Below are positions 11,331-21,665 of a stretch of 64,000 bases of DNA, in pieces. The first letter of the stretch is position 1; every line of letters begins with the position of its first letter. This DNA is from Gnetum montanum (Eukaryota; Streptophyta; Gnetopsida; Gnetales; Gnetaceae). Made by a program: the position numbers and the translations under genes. The stretch is taken from contig MNCI01010828.1 of assembly GCA_015680685.1 (NCBI GenBank), positions 99,580 to 163,579 of the forward strand, written 5' to 3'. The notes below the pieces were generated by a model, which was not told the origin of the DNA, ran no database searches, and saw only the letters and a list, made by a program, of their open reading frames with translations.

Positions 11331-12290
11331 GTTGAAGGTGATGAAAAAATAACCAATAGCCTTTGCTTGATCATATCCTCAGTTAATAGGAATTGATCCT
11401 CGGATATGCCAGCATTGCATCTACACCAACCTAGCCATGAAGCCTACAAGGTAGTTGCAGAGGTATCTGAACCCCAAATTAAAGCAAATCATCAAGGAGG
11501 AAATAGAATAACTCCTCAAGGAGGGGTTCATCTATCCAATTGCAGATAGTGAGTGGGTTAGCCCACTCATACTTGTACTAAAGAAGGATGACAAATGGTC
11601 GGTCTACATCGATTTCAAGCAATTGAATATGGAAACATTTAAAAATCATTTTCCTTTGCTATTTATGGATAAAGTGTTAGACATCATCTCCTAGCATTAT
11701 TATTATAGACTCTTGGATGGTTATAGTGGCTATAACCAAATCCAAATTGCGCTAGAAGATTAGGCCAAGACAACATTCACGAGTTCCTGGGGGACTTTTG
11801 CATACTGTAAGATGCCATTTGGTCTATGCAATGCCCCTACAGCATGTCAATGCTTGGTCCTTAGTATCTTTCAATAACATATCAATAGTGGTGTTGAAGT
11901 CTTCATGGATAACTTTTCAACCTATGGAGCTACATTTGAGCAAGCCTTGGATCAACTTGATCAAGTGCTGAAAAGATGTGTAGAGACAAACCTATGGCTC
12001 AATTGGTAGAAGAGCCATCTCATGGTCCAAGAAGATATTGTGCTAGGGCACCGAATTTTGTAGAAAGGGATTAAGGTAGACCTAAAGAAGATAAGGATCA
12101 TCCAAGGAATAACATGCCAACCAAAGATTGTTAAAGATGTTTGATCATTCCTTGGACATACTAGCTACTATTGACAATTCATAGAGAATTTCTCTAAGAT
12201 TGCAAAGCCATTGGTAGAGCTTATAAAGAAAGATGCACCTTTCATTTGGACTTAGGAATGTGAACATGCATTCTAATAGTTAAGGGAGAA
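11331..12290 (+). pseudogene. RT: Element B reverse transcriptase relic
   Basis: Blocks typical of Ty3/gypsy RT appear in order: IDPRICQHCIYTN-like text, EEIE.LLKEGFIYPIADSEW, KKDDKWSVYIDFKQLN, DGYSGYNQIQIALED, a degraded TFTSPWGTFAYCKMPFGLCNAP, VFMDNFSTYG, and a connection-domain-like tail ending in KIAKPLVELIKKDAPFIWT. The catalytic FMDD box reads FMDN, losing one aspartate by a single G-to-A change. In-frame stops (for example near 11690, 11760 and 12010) confirm decay. Confidence 0.82.
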
Positions 12291-12720
12291 ACTTGTAGAA
12301 ATGCAATCCTATGAGCACCAAACTAGTCCATACCTTTCCACATCATGATGGATGCATTTAAATATGCCTTGGGAGTAGTGCTCATGCAGATGGATGATAA
12401 GAAATGCTCATACTACATCCATTGCGTGAGTCGAAGCATTGTGGGAGCATAGTTAAATTATGCAACAATGGAGAAAGAACTAATGGAAGTGGTGTACGCT
12501 CTAAAAAAGTTTAGGCATCATGTGCTTGGTTGCAAAGTATTTGTGCACATAGACCACAGTGAAATTTGCTTCCTCATGAACAAGCCAACAGTGAGCCCTT
12601 GTGGCATATAGTGGCTCGTGATCTTGCAGGAATTTGATCTCACGATGGTACATCAAAAAGGGATTGAGAATGTGGTTACTAACCACATGTCTTGCTTAAG
12701 ATGGGATAATAAAGAGGAGG
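12291..12720 (+). pseudogene. RH: Element B RNase H relic
   Basis: The RNase H-like domain that removes the RNA strand of the hybrid. Visible blocks: MMDAFKYALGVVLMQ (first acidic site), YATMEKELMEVVYALKKFRH (catalytic Glu region), VFVHIDHSEICFLMNKP and LQEFDLTMVHQKGIENVVTNHMSCLRWD. The last block runs into an open stretch at 12618-12989. The order RT then RH then INT is typical of Ty3/gypsy. Confidence 0.8.
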
Positions 12721-13085
12721 AGAGTCTACTTTTTGATCAGTTTCTCGATGAAATCCTCTTTACAAGAGAAATAAGTAAACAAATATCTGTAAAAGCAACA
12801 TGGTACAATGGCATTCTCACCTATCTTCTCACTCAGGAGATGCCACAAGATTTGGATTTCAGAAAGAAGCAAAAATTTCTTCATCAGGTCAAATACTTCA
12901 TGGAAATTAATGAACACTTCTACAAGGTGTGTGTTAATAGCCTGATTTGTTGGTGTATCCCTGATGAAGATCAACTATGTATTCTCTAGGATGCTCATGA
13001 AGGGCCTTGCGGAGGCAACTATAAAGGGAGATGCACAACCATAAAAACCCTGATGGTAGGATACTATTGTCCTACAATCTGTAGG
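12721..13085 (+). pseudogene. INT: Element B integrase, N-terminal zinc-binding part
   Basis: It continues from RNase H through FLDEILFTREISKQI into the HHCC-type N-terminal region (HEGPCGGNYKGRCTTIKTLMVGYYCPTI). The second histidine of the finger reads Asn. The sequence aligns with C at 34130-34315. It breaks near 13085 at the truncated LTR of F; about 350 bp covering the catalytic core were lost before the frame resumes at 18881. Confidence 0.75.
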
Positions 13086-13911
13086 ATCCAGTCAAATTCC
13101 ACAAACTTTAATTACCAAGTATGGTAGAGCTAAATGGTGAGTTTGTGTTGTTCGTTTGTTGTCTTCCCAATCTCACTTGTGAAATGCAAGTGTATGGTTA
13201 AGTGTGACTGAGGCATAAGATTTTTATCACTTTATGTTTTATCAATTTGATTACTTAAAAACAATAATTAAAGTGAGAGTAATTAAATGCTAAGTAAAAT
13301 ATTATCTAATCTAGCCTAACACAAGTAACTATCCCCACTTCCCAGACACATCCTGAACTTCATGTAAACACTGCTATGTTGTGAAATGCTAACCGTTTCT
13401 GAGCTACCAAGTGTCATAACTATGTTTGAAGGGATCCTGCTTGTGTACTTTAATTAATTTCTTAATTAATCAAAATTAATTGCTAAATGAATAACATTAG
13501 ATGTGAACTACATAAAATCACAATGTATAAATACATAAAGAAAGAAAGTCTCAAGTGCTGTAAGGATGAATTAAAAAGATTTTCTTTATTGCTAACACAA
13601 TGTTGTGTTCAGGTACGTCAATGCTTGAATAAAGATCCAGTTACACTTAGACCTCCTGCTATGAGCACTTAGAAAATATTCTAACTCTTGAATGAAAAAA
13701 TTGCAAGAATTTCGCTACTTGACTAAAAAAACTCCTCTTAATCATGTGCCCAAGGGCTATATTTATAGGACCAGAAATACCGCACGATATTGCATACTCG
13801 ATATTGCATCTTAGGCCATAATATTGTGTACTTCATAATGTGTACCTGATATTGTGGCCACCCTGATATCAGATACTCGATATCAGGGCTCATGTAAAAC
13901 ACGATTCATCA
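13085..13911 (-). repeat. 3' LTR of element F (outer end truncated)
   Basis: Read on the - strand it starts TGATGAATCG at 13911 and contains a GATATC-type U3 array (13777-13893), a TATAAATA box near 13760, and the usual CATTTCACAAGTG...GGGAAGACAAC tract near 13155-13190. It stops near 13085, short of the expected CTCATCA end. The part 13479-13911 is repeated at 18485-18880. Confidence 0.8.
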
Positions 13912-15830
13912 CATCCCCACAAGTAAATGAAAACTCTTCCTTGAGTACAGAAGAAGAGGAACAAGTCCCTTACAAAATATATTAGGAGGTATGGAATGTT
14001 TAATTGGCATCTAGAGTGAGATAGAGGAAACAAACAAATACAGAAGTGCCCAAGCTTACATCATTACAATTGTGTACAAAATTGGGTGTTCATGAAAATA
14101 GGAAAGAACACCCTCAGATCTAATGGACATCCAACCCCTCTTAGCAATAGAAGAATAAGGGAGAGGTAGAAGAGATCCAATGGTCATGACCAATCTCCCA
14201 TGAGTGATATTGTTGCATCATCCTTGGTGAAGATAGTCCTGTTTCTAGTCCATGCTTTCCATTGCAATCACAAAAAAATCAAGGACTAGTATATAAAGTG
14301 CAACACATAGTAGTTGAATACCTTTTCTTGTCAATGGTTATACCTAGCTAAGTTGTGATTGTGGTAGATTGGTTGCTTGATAATGTTAGTGGTAAGATTG
14401 AAAAATAGGTTAGGTAAGAGAAGTAGTCCATAAAATTCAGAAAAAGCTTAACACAAGGAATACTGAAAAGAGGGTATAGAAATTCACAAAAATAAATAGA
14501 AAGAATTCACTAAAAATAGTTGTGAAGATGTGCAAAATTGGATGCATTAATGGGATAACTAATAAGAATTTGATTGTAAAAATGTCTAAGGTTAAGGAAA
14601 TTAACTTAACCAAACCAAAAGATATGTAAGTGGGTCCTTCCCAAAGTAGGCATAGGCCTTTTATGCCCTTGCATAACTTTAAACCAAGGAGTCCATGGAC
14701 TCCATGGATGATTAATGGTTATGGAAGGTTAAGTACAAAAATCCCAAAAGTAACTAACTGAGAATCTCAACACATCAAATCAGAATCTCGAATCAAAACA
14801 TGAAATTGGTAGTGAGGTGAGACATGAAAAGCATAGATGGATGAGAGAGAGAATGGAATGAGGTTCCTAATTATGGTCACATGAAGTCCCTTATGAAGTT
14901 TGTGATTAAATGACTTGGTAGAATCCACCCTTAGTTAAGACCAAAATCAACCACTTTCAATGACTTCTTATCGACATTTTAAGACTAGTCCATCCCTTGA
15001 GACATAAGAATGCTCCCACAAAACAACCACCATTCCAAATTGAAGAAGAAGTAGGAAGTGGGAAAGGACCTTAGTTAGACGAGACAAGACAAGTCCCATA
15101 ACCAGTGCTTGTAGCCCTTTTATTTGATCTAAAGGGATGTGCTTTGAATTCCCATATTTTTTTTGTTTTTTTTTTTGAATAGGAACCACACTGTGCAAAG
15201 AATTATTTAACTTCCTATTATGGAATGACACGAAATGGTGAGAAGTTCATGAGAACACCCTCGCACATAGGAAAATGGAAAAGCATGAAGAATACCACAT
15301 CCCTTTGAATCCTTCCCAATTCCAGAAACTACACAAATCACAAATTTATTAAATTTGTATTAATGAGAAAGGGAATGCACATTTCTAAAACAAGGAAAAC
15401 CATAGAGTGTGTGGATGGGTGGATGATGTGGACTCACTACCTATTGCATGAAAAGAAACCATGTCCTAGTTGTTAGTAACGACATTCAACATTAGAACTA
15501 GACATCAACAATCAAATCATAAATGATAAAAACCACCATTGAGTAGCACATTACCATTGTACCTAGCACCTTATTAGCAAAAAGAGTAGAAATTTACACC
15601 AAACATGAGAAAATATAAAAGAAAGTAAAAAATATTCAAGAAATATTAAATATACTAATGATGGTATAAAAAAACTTAGAAAAGATCAATAACATGAAGA
15701 ACAAAAAGATGTAAAATAAAGAATATGAGAAACAAAAAGTTGTAAAATCAAAAATGTGTAAAACAAAAAGTTGAAAGACTAAGGAGCCACTTAAAGTGTT
15801 GGTATGGATGGCCATCTCCCCCATGACTAA
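13912..15830 (-). other. Element F polypurine tract and 3' noncoding region
   Basis: The terminal PPT (TACTTGTGGGGATG on the - strand) lies at 13912-13925. The region to 14280 closely matches the short 3' end of E (56201-56530). An intron-like segment with donor AAAAG|GTATTC lies near 14256-14322, but its acceptor is mutated (GATTGCAA). A hairpin (14623-14675), the AATTCAAAGCACA block near 15140 and a PPT-like motif at 15815-15829 complete the landmarks. No long 3' ORF is present. Confidence 0.7.
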
Positions 15831-15839
15831 GTTGAAAGG

Positions 15840-17000
15840 AGGAGATTCAAAATATTGAGTGTGGTTGTCCATCTTGTGAGGTTTTTATTGAGTTGGTTAG
15901 CTTGGGGTCATTGAAAGGATTTAGTTGTTGGATGTTGACTAATTGCTTCTTGTCTAGGCTGTCAGGTTTATGTATGATCATGGCCCGAAATGAAAAAGTC
16001 TCTTCGATAATGTAAGGTCCTTCCCACAATGTTTGAAACTTGGTTTGTTGAGGTATGTGTGTGGGATTCTAGTAGAGAACCTTGTCTCCTAGTTGAAACT
16101 TGACTTTTCTTATTTTGTGGTCATGGCATTTCTTATTAAATGCCTTATGCACTTCATTGGATGACAGGGTCATTAATCAATTTTCATCTAGCAAGTTGAG
16201 ATTCATTAATCTTTCCTTTTGTGTGAGACTTAGATCCATGTCAAGGTCACAGGCTGTAGAGAGTGTACGAATCTCGGATTGAATGGGCAGTGTTGGTAGT
16301 TTTCCATGCATGAGCTCATAGGGAGAATAACCTATGGAAAGCTTCCATGTGGAGCGATAGGCCCAAAGGGCATCGTTTAGTTTGGTGCTTCAGTCCCTTT
16401 AATACATGCTAATAGTGCATATTAGAATTTTCGTAATCTCCTGATTAGTGACTTCAGCTTGACCATTGGCTTGAGGATGATAAGGTGTTATGAGTTTGTG
16501 CTCAACCCCTAAGCACTACATAAGTTTTTAGAAAGTGACACTTGTGAAATGAGTTCCATTATCAAAAATTAATGCATGAGGCACATCAAACCTATTTATG
16601 ATGTTTTTTTGTACAAACCAAGTAGCAGTAGTGGATGTACGGTCAGTGACAGCTGCTGCTTCTACCCACTTAGTGCAATAGTCAACTGTGACTATTATAT
16701 ATGCCTTTCCATTTAACATCGGTGTGATGGGACCTATAAAGTCAATGCCCCAAATATTGAATGGCTCAAGAGGTTGAATCCAGTACTGTGGCCCCTTCAT
16801 TTGAGTTGTCATTCCACCATCTCTCTAACAATGATCATAAGCATGGATGAACTAGTGTGCATCTTTGAAGATTGTTAGCTAGTAATATCCTGCCATGAGG
16901 ATTTTTATGACTGTGCATCTCCTAGCATAATGGCCCCCACAAAGGCCTTCGTGAGAATCCTGGAGAATGTGTAGTTGATCCGTGTGAAGGACACACTAGT
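15840..17000 (-). pseudogene. INT: Element F integrase relic
   Basis: On the - strand the zinc-finger region (about 17000-16840) precedes the catalytic core at 16812-16528: WGIDFIGPITPMLNGKAYII, VDYCTKWVEAAAV and PHALIFDNGTHF give the first two acidic residues of the D,D-35-E triad. The C-terminal part ends at 16029-15847 (GPYIIEETFSFRAMIIHKPD, KQLVNIQQLNPF). No chromodomain-like text follows. Stops and frameshifts occur between blocks. Confidence 0.82.
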
Positions 17001-17690
17001 CTACCAAGCCATTGGGACATACTTTGTAAAGGTTCCTATTGATTTCCATGAAACACTTAACCTGGTGAATAAATAGTTATTTCTTCTAGGTGTCTAGCCC
17101 TTATGGTAGTTCTTGCTTGAGTAGATAAGTAAGAATGGTGTCATACCATCTTAGTTTATTGGGAATTTGTGCATTAATAGCCTCTATAAAGAGATATTCA
17201 TTAGGAAATTGATTAAATAAGGAGCTCTCTTTCTCCTTGTCATCCCATCTTAGTCGTGATAAGTGGTCAGTGACTACATTTTTCACATCTTTTCAATTTA
17301 CCATTGTGAGATCAAACTCTTGTAAAATGATGAGCCACCATATGACATGGGGGCTCACCATTGGTTTATTCATTAAAAAATAGATGGTGCTATGATATGT
17401 GTGCACGAACACTATATAACCAAGCACATAGTGCCTGAACTTTTCTAAGGAAAACACCACCACGATCAACTCTTTTTCAGTAGTGTTGTAGTTCAGCTGT
17501 GCACCTATGATACTTCAGCTTTCATAGTCAATGTAATATGGATGTCTTTGATCATCCATCTGCATAAGCGCTACCTCCAAAGCATAATTTGATGCATCTG
17601 TCATCACATGAGATGGCCCAGACTAGTCAAGTGCTTATAGAATTGGGGTCTCAACAAGCTTCTACTTCAATTGTTGAAATGTTGTTTCAA
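17001..17690 (-). pseudogene. RH: Element F RNase H relic
   Basis: Reverse-strand blocks match B at 12330-12700: the segment at 17286-17101 (NVVTDHLSRLRWDDKEKESS) follows text for EFDLTMVN, FLMNKPMVSP and KELIVVVFSLEKFRHYVLGY. It lies between RT and INT as expected and is interrupted by stops. Confidence 0.78.
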
Positions 17691-18484
17691 ATATAGGGGT
17701 CTAAATAAATGGTGCATCTTTCTTTGTTAATTCAACCAATGGCTTGGCAATTTTGGAAAAGTTCTCGATGAAGTATTGGTAGTAGCCAGTATGATGAAGG
17801 AATGACCACATTTCTTTAACTGTTTCTGGTTGATGGGTTATTCCTTGGATGATCCTTATCTTTTCAAGGTCTACCTCGATTCCTACTTTTGAGATATGGT
17901 ACCCCAAGACTATGCCTTCCTAGATCACAAGATGGCTCTGTTGCAAATTGATTTGGAGGTTTTTTTCAACACATCTCCTCAACACTTGCTCAAGATAGTC
18001 CAGGGCTTGCTTGAACATAGCTTCGTAGGTAGAAAAGTCATCCATGAAGACTTCTACCCTACTACTAATTTGTTGTTGGAAAAAGCTAAGGACTAATCAT
18101 TAAAATGTAGTTGGGACATTACATAAATCGAATGACGTTTGACAGTAAGTGAAAGTCCCCCAAGGACTTGTGAAAGTCATCTTCGCTTGGTCTTCTAGTG
18201 TGATTTGGATTTGGTTATAGCCACTATAACCATTTAAAAAGCTATAGTAGCTGTGCCTAGAAATGGTGTCCAACACTTGGTCAACAAAGGGCAATGGAAA
18301 ATGATCTTTGAAAGTTGCCATATTGAGTAGCCAAAAGTCAATGCATGCCTGTCATTTGCCTTCTTTCTTAGGCACGATCATGAGTGGGCTAACCCTCTCA
18401 CTATCTACAACAAGGTAGATGAATCCTACTTGAAGGAGTTGCTCGATCTCCACTATGACAATCTACTTTAATTTGGGATTCAAT
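17691..18484 (-). pseudogene. RT: Element F reverse transcriptase relic (5' end deleted)
   Basis: On the - strand from 18484: a block like EIEQLLQVGFIYLV, then 18321-18100 (FPLPFVDQVLDTISRHSYYSF, GYSGYNQIQITLEDQAKMTF), then VEVFMDDFSTYE near 18060-18028 with the FMDD box intact, then 17907-17701 (GYHISKVGIEVDLEKIRIIQG, ENFSKIAKPLVELTKKDAPF). The frame abuts the 5' LTR fragment at about 18484, the scar of an internal deletion. Confidence 0.84.
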
Positions 18485-18880
18485 CTGCTGAATGAATAAC
18501 ATTAAATGTGAATTGCATGAAATCACAATGTATAAATGCATAAAGAAAGAAATTCTCAAGTGCTGCAAGTATGAATCAAAGAGCTCATCTTTATTGTTAA
18601 CAAAATTGTGTGTTTAGGTACATCAATGTTTGAATAAAGATCAAATTACACTTAGACCTCTTGCTGCAGGAACTTAGAAAATATTTTAACTCTTGACTAC
18701 AAACTACAAGAATTTTGCTACTTGACTAAAAAAAACTCCTCTTGATTGTGTACCCAAGGGTTGTATTTATAGGCCTAGGAATGATATTGCTTACCTAATA
18801 TCACATCGTGGGCCACGATATCGTGTACTCGATATTGCAGCCACCTCGATATCATGGCTCATGTAAAACATGATGCATCA
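18485..18880 (-). repeat. 5' LTR fragment of element F
   Basis: It matches 13479-13911. On the - strand it starts TGATGCATCATG at 18880, with a U3 GATATC array (18780-18858) and a TATA box near 18765. It ends abruptly at the RT junction, so R-U5 is missing. Confidence 0.8.
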
Positions 18881-19530
18881 TAATAGTTGGGGGTAGAAAA
18901 TAAATTAATAACACCTTACGATCCCTAAGCCAATGGTCAAGAAGGAGTAACCAACCAGGAGATTACAAAAATACTAATGTGAACCATTAGCAAATATAGG
19001 AAGGATTGAAGTACAAAACTTAACAATGCCCTCTGGGCATATTGTTCAACTTGGAAACTTCCTATTAGCTATTCTCTCTATGAGTTAGTTTATGGAAAAA
19101 CTCCAATACTCCCAATTCAATCCAAGCTTCGTACACTCTCAATAGCCTATGATCTAAACTTTGACCTAATTCTAGTAGAGAAAGAAAGATTGATTAACCT
19201 GAACATGCTAGATGAAAATCGATTACTGGCCCTATCCTTAAATGAGGTGAACAAGGCATTCAACAAGCAACATCATGACCTCAAAATAAAGAAAGTAAAA
19301 CTGAAACCAAGAGGTAAGGTTCTCTATTGGAACCCCACACATGTATCCCAAAAGGTAAAATTTCAAACATTGCGGGAGGGACCTTATATAATTAATCAAA
19401 CCTTTTCCTCTAGGGCCATGATAATCTACAAACCTGATAGCCCAAATAAAAAGTAGTTGGTCAACATCCAATAAGTAAAGCCTTTCTTAGAACCAAGATA
19501 GGCTACTGTAACTACTGCCTCAATGAATGG
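18881..19530 (+). pseudogene. INT: Element B integrase, C-terminal part
   Basis: The integrase resumes with GVENKLITPYDP then ANGQEGVTN, the catalytic-Glu region of the DDE core with that position apparently altered. It continues through the conserved tail: LSIAYDLNFDL, the open stretch 19190-19456 (NMLDENRLLALSLNEVNKAF, REGPYIINQTFSSRAMIIYK) and VNIQ. The layout equals C at 34680-35290. No chromodomain follows. Confidence 0.82.
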
Positions 19531-20831
19531 ACAAACACATTCCATTTTTTAGATCTCCTCCTTTCAACTCAATCATGAGGGAGTTGGCCATTTGTTCTAA
19601 CTATCAACATGGCTTCTCAGTTTCTCTACTTTTTATTTTTTACATTTTTGATTTTTACATATTATTTATTTTACAAATTTTTGGATTTTTAGATTTTTCT
19701 AATTTTACACCATCTTTAGTACCTTTGAAATTTTCTTGATTATTTTACACTTTCTTATATATTTTACTTTCTAGAGTGAGATTTTCTCAATTTTTGCTAA
19801 TAAAAAGTGCTTTATTATCATAGGACACAATGTCGCTATTTCTATTTACTACTGATGGTTTGTGCTTAATGTTGTGATTGTCAACATTTGGTTTCTATTT
19901 TTAAATTCTGATGTTTGATGACTTTGACATAGTTTATTTTTCATGGAATAGGCAGTGAGTCCATGTCATTCGCCCATCTAATGAACTTTATGGTTTTCCT
20001 TGTTTTGGGAATTTGAGGTCCCTTCCATTAAAGAAACTCTTAATCAATTGGTGACCTTGGTAGTTCTGTAATTAGGAAGGATTCAAAAGTTTGTAAAGGG
20101 TGTGGCTTCAAGGGGACTCAATACTCTTTGTACTCTTCTACTTGCTTGAGTGCTTGAGTGTTTTTCACAGGCTTGTTATTGTTCCATACCAACCACTGAT
20201 AGGAAGTCAAATAAGTCTTTGCATGTTTGGTTTCCATAAAGAAAATGATGGAAATTAAAAGCACACCCCTTAGACACAAATAAGTCCTTGCATGATGTGG
20301 TTTCTATTTCAAAAAAAAAAAATACAATGGGAATTCAAAGCACACCCCTTGGACAAATAAATGAGCTATAAGCACTAGGTATGAGACTAGAAGGACATGT
20401 ACTTATGTCCTAAGGTCCCCTCTAACTAAGGCCCTTTCTCTTACTTCATACTTCTCTTTTCTTCTCTTTGCAAAATAATGGTTGTCTTGTGGAAACACTC
20501 TTGTGTCTCGAGTGGGTGGATCAGTCTTGGAGTGGTGATGCAAAGTCACTAAAAGTAGATGGTTTTGGTTTGGACCGAGGATGGATCTTTCTAGGTCATT
20601 TTAACCACAAAATTTCACAAGAAATTTCTTATGACCTTAATTTAGAATTCCATTCTACCTTCTCTATCATCCATCCATGCTACCATAACTCACCTCACTA
20701 CTAAGTTCTATGTTATACTCTTTGTCTTGGTTTGATGTGTTGGAATTCTTGAGTAGATTCTTTCAAGTTGGTCCTTAACTTTTCATGATCATTAAATCAC
20801 CTATGGGACCCACGGACTCCTTAGTTGAGGT

Positions 20832-20884
20832 TGTGTAAGGGCCAAAAGGGCATGAACCTGCTATGGGGAGAATCCACTTGCATA
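20832..20884 (+). other. Conserved hairpin, element B copy
   Basis: TGTGTAAG pairs with CTTGCATA allowing wobbles; the loop contains CTATGGGGAGAATCCA, matching the loops of the A, E, F and H copies. Confidence 0.45.
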
Positions 20885-21159
20885 GCTTTTGGCTTGATTA
20901 GTTAAGGTTCCTTACCTTTAACATTGCTACAATCCTATCTTTTGCATATTTCATTGAGTATTCCACTTAATGCTCCTTAACCTTTTATTTCATTCATTCA
21001 CTAACTCACTTTTTTCCCAATTTTCCAAATTTATGAGCTTCAACACCCTCTTCTCATGTTTTCATACTATTCTTGGCCTTTTAAGCTTTGATTTGATACC
21101 AATTTCACTCAAAAACTTGTATTTTGCAAGTTTGACCAAAATGATCATCAATGGTGGTC

Positions 21160-21212
21160 AATAGCTACATTGATGATGCCTCGTTGATGGAACCTGAAAA
21201 CCCTATATATAC
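21160..21212 (+). promoter_or_regulatory. Internal U3-like promoter cassette of element B
   Basis: ATTGATGATGCCTCGTTGATG resembles the TTGATGAGGCCCCGTCAATG arrays in B's own LTR U3 and is followed by CCCTATATATACC (TATA-like, 21202-21212). It sits about 460 bp ahead of the 3' ORF, at the same place as the A and C cassettes. Promoter activity is inferred. Confidence 0.5.
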
Positions 21213-21604
21213 CACCAAACACTTTGCAAATTTTTGTCATTTTCTCATAACACATGGTGAGTTTTTGCAATTTTTTAGAGTCCAAAACCTTCCAGAGCCC
21301 ATAACTTCCTAATAGTTTATCCAAATCATTCCTTTGTTGACCTTGCACTTACCAAAGGTAAGATATTTATCATGGGGGCCACAAACCTTAAGGTTTTTGA
21401 TGAAATTTTTGGAAATTTTCTAACTCTCCTCAAGTGTTAATAACCTTAATAACATATAAACATCAACTTTTTTGATAGTTAACCCTTCCAACAACCTTTG
21501 GGATGATTTACTAATAATAATACATAAATAAAATAATAATTGGAGTAATTAAATCAATCATAATAACAACTTAGCCAAAGTGTAACTATCCTTAAGAGAT
21601 AAAG

Positions 21605-21665
21605 GTATCCCAATTGCTTTAAGTTACATAATGATTGCTAACCCATGGTCTGATTGTGATTACAG
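21605..21665 (+). other. Putative mini-intron before the 3' ORF, element B
   Basis: Donor AAAG|GTATCCC, branch-like TTGCTAAC and acceptor GATTACAG, with the ATG of the 3' ORF at 21666. Length 61 nt. An upstream donor AAAG|GTAAG at 21358 could use the same acceptor. Confidence 0.55.

Larger units (their letters stand above)
13085..18880 (-). mobile_element. Element F: reverse-strand LTR retrotransposon relic inside B integrase
   Basis: On the - strand it reads partial 5' LTR (18485-18880), RT, RNase H, INT, 3' noncoding region, polypurine tract and 3' LTR (13085-13911). A deletion joined the 5' LTR to the start of RT, removing R-U5, primer-binding site, gag and protease. The outer end of the left LTR is missing together with part of B's integrase, so no target duplication remains. 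F lacks the long 3' ORF and shares its short 3' end with E. Confidence 0.82.
19531..21604 (+). other. Element B 3' noncoding region
   Basis: Gene-free, T-rich sequence with shared family landmarks: a PPT-like AATCATGAGGGAG at 19571, two tandem copies of a block ending CAAAGCACACCCCTT or near variants (20205-20345), a hairpin at 20832-20884, an internal promoter-like cassette at 21160-21212, a GTAAG donor-like site at 21358 and CATGGGGG at 21371. Confidence 0.7.

Noticed and set aside
18881-19530. A chromodomain after integrase, which would place the family among chromoviruses
   Set aside because: The INT C-terminus in B, C, F and H ends with the REGPYII...VNIQ region and no chromodomain-like aromatic cage text follows.
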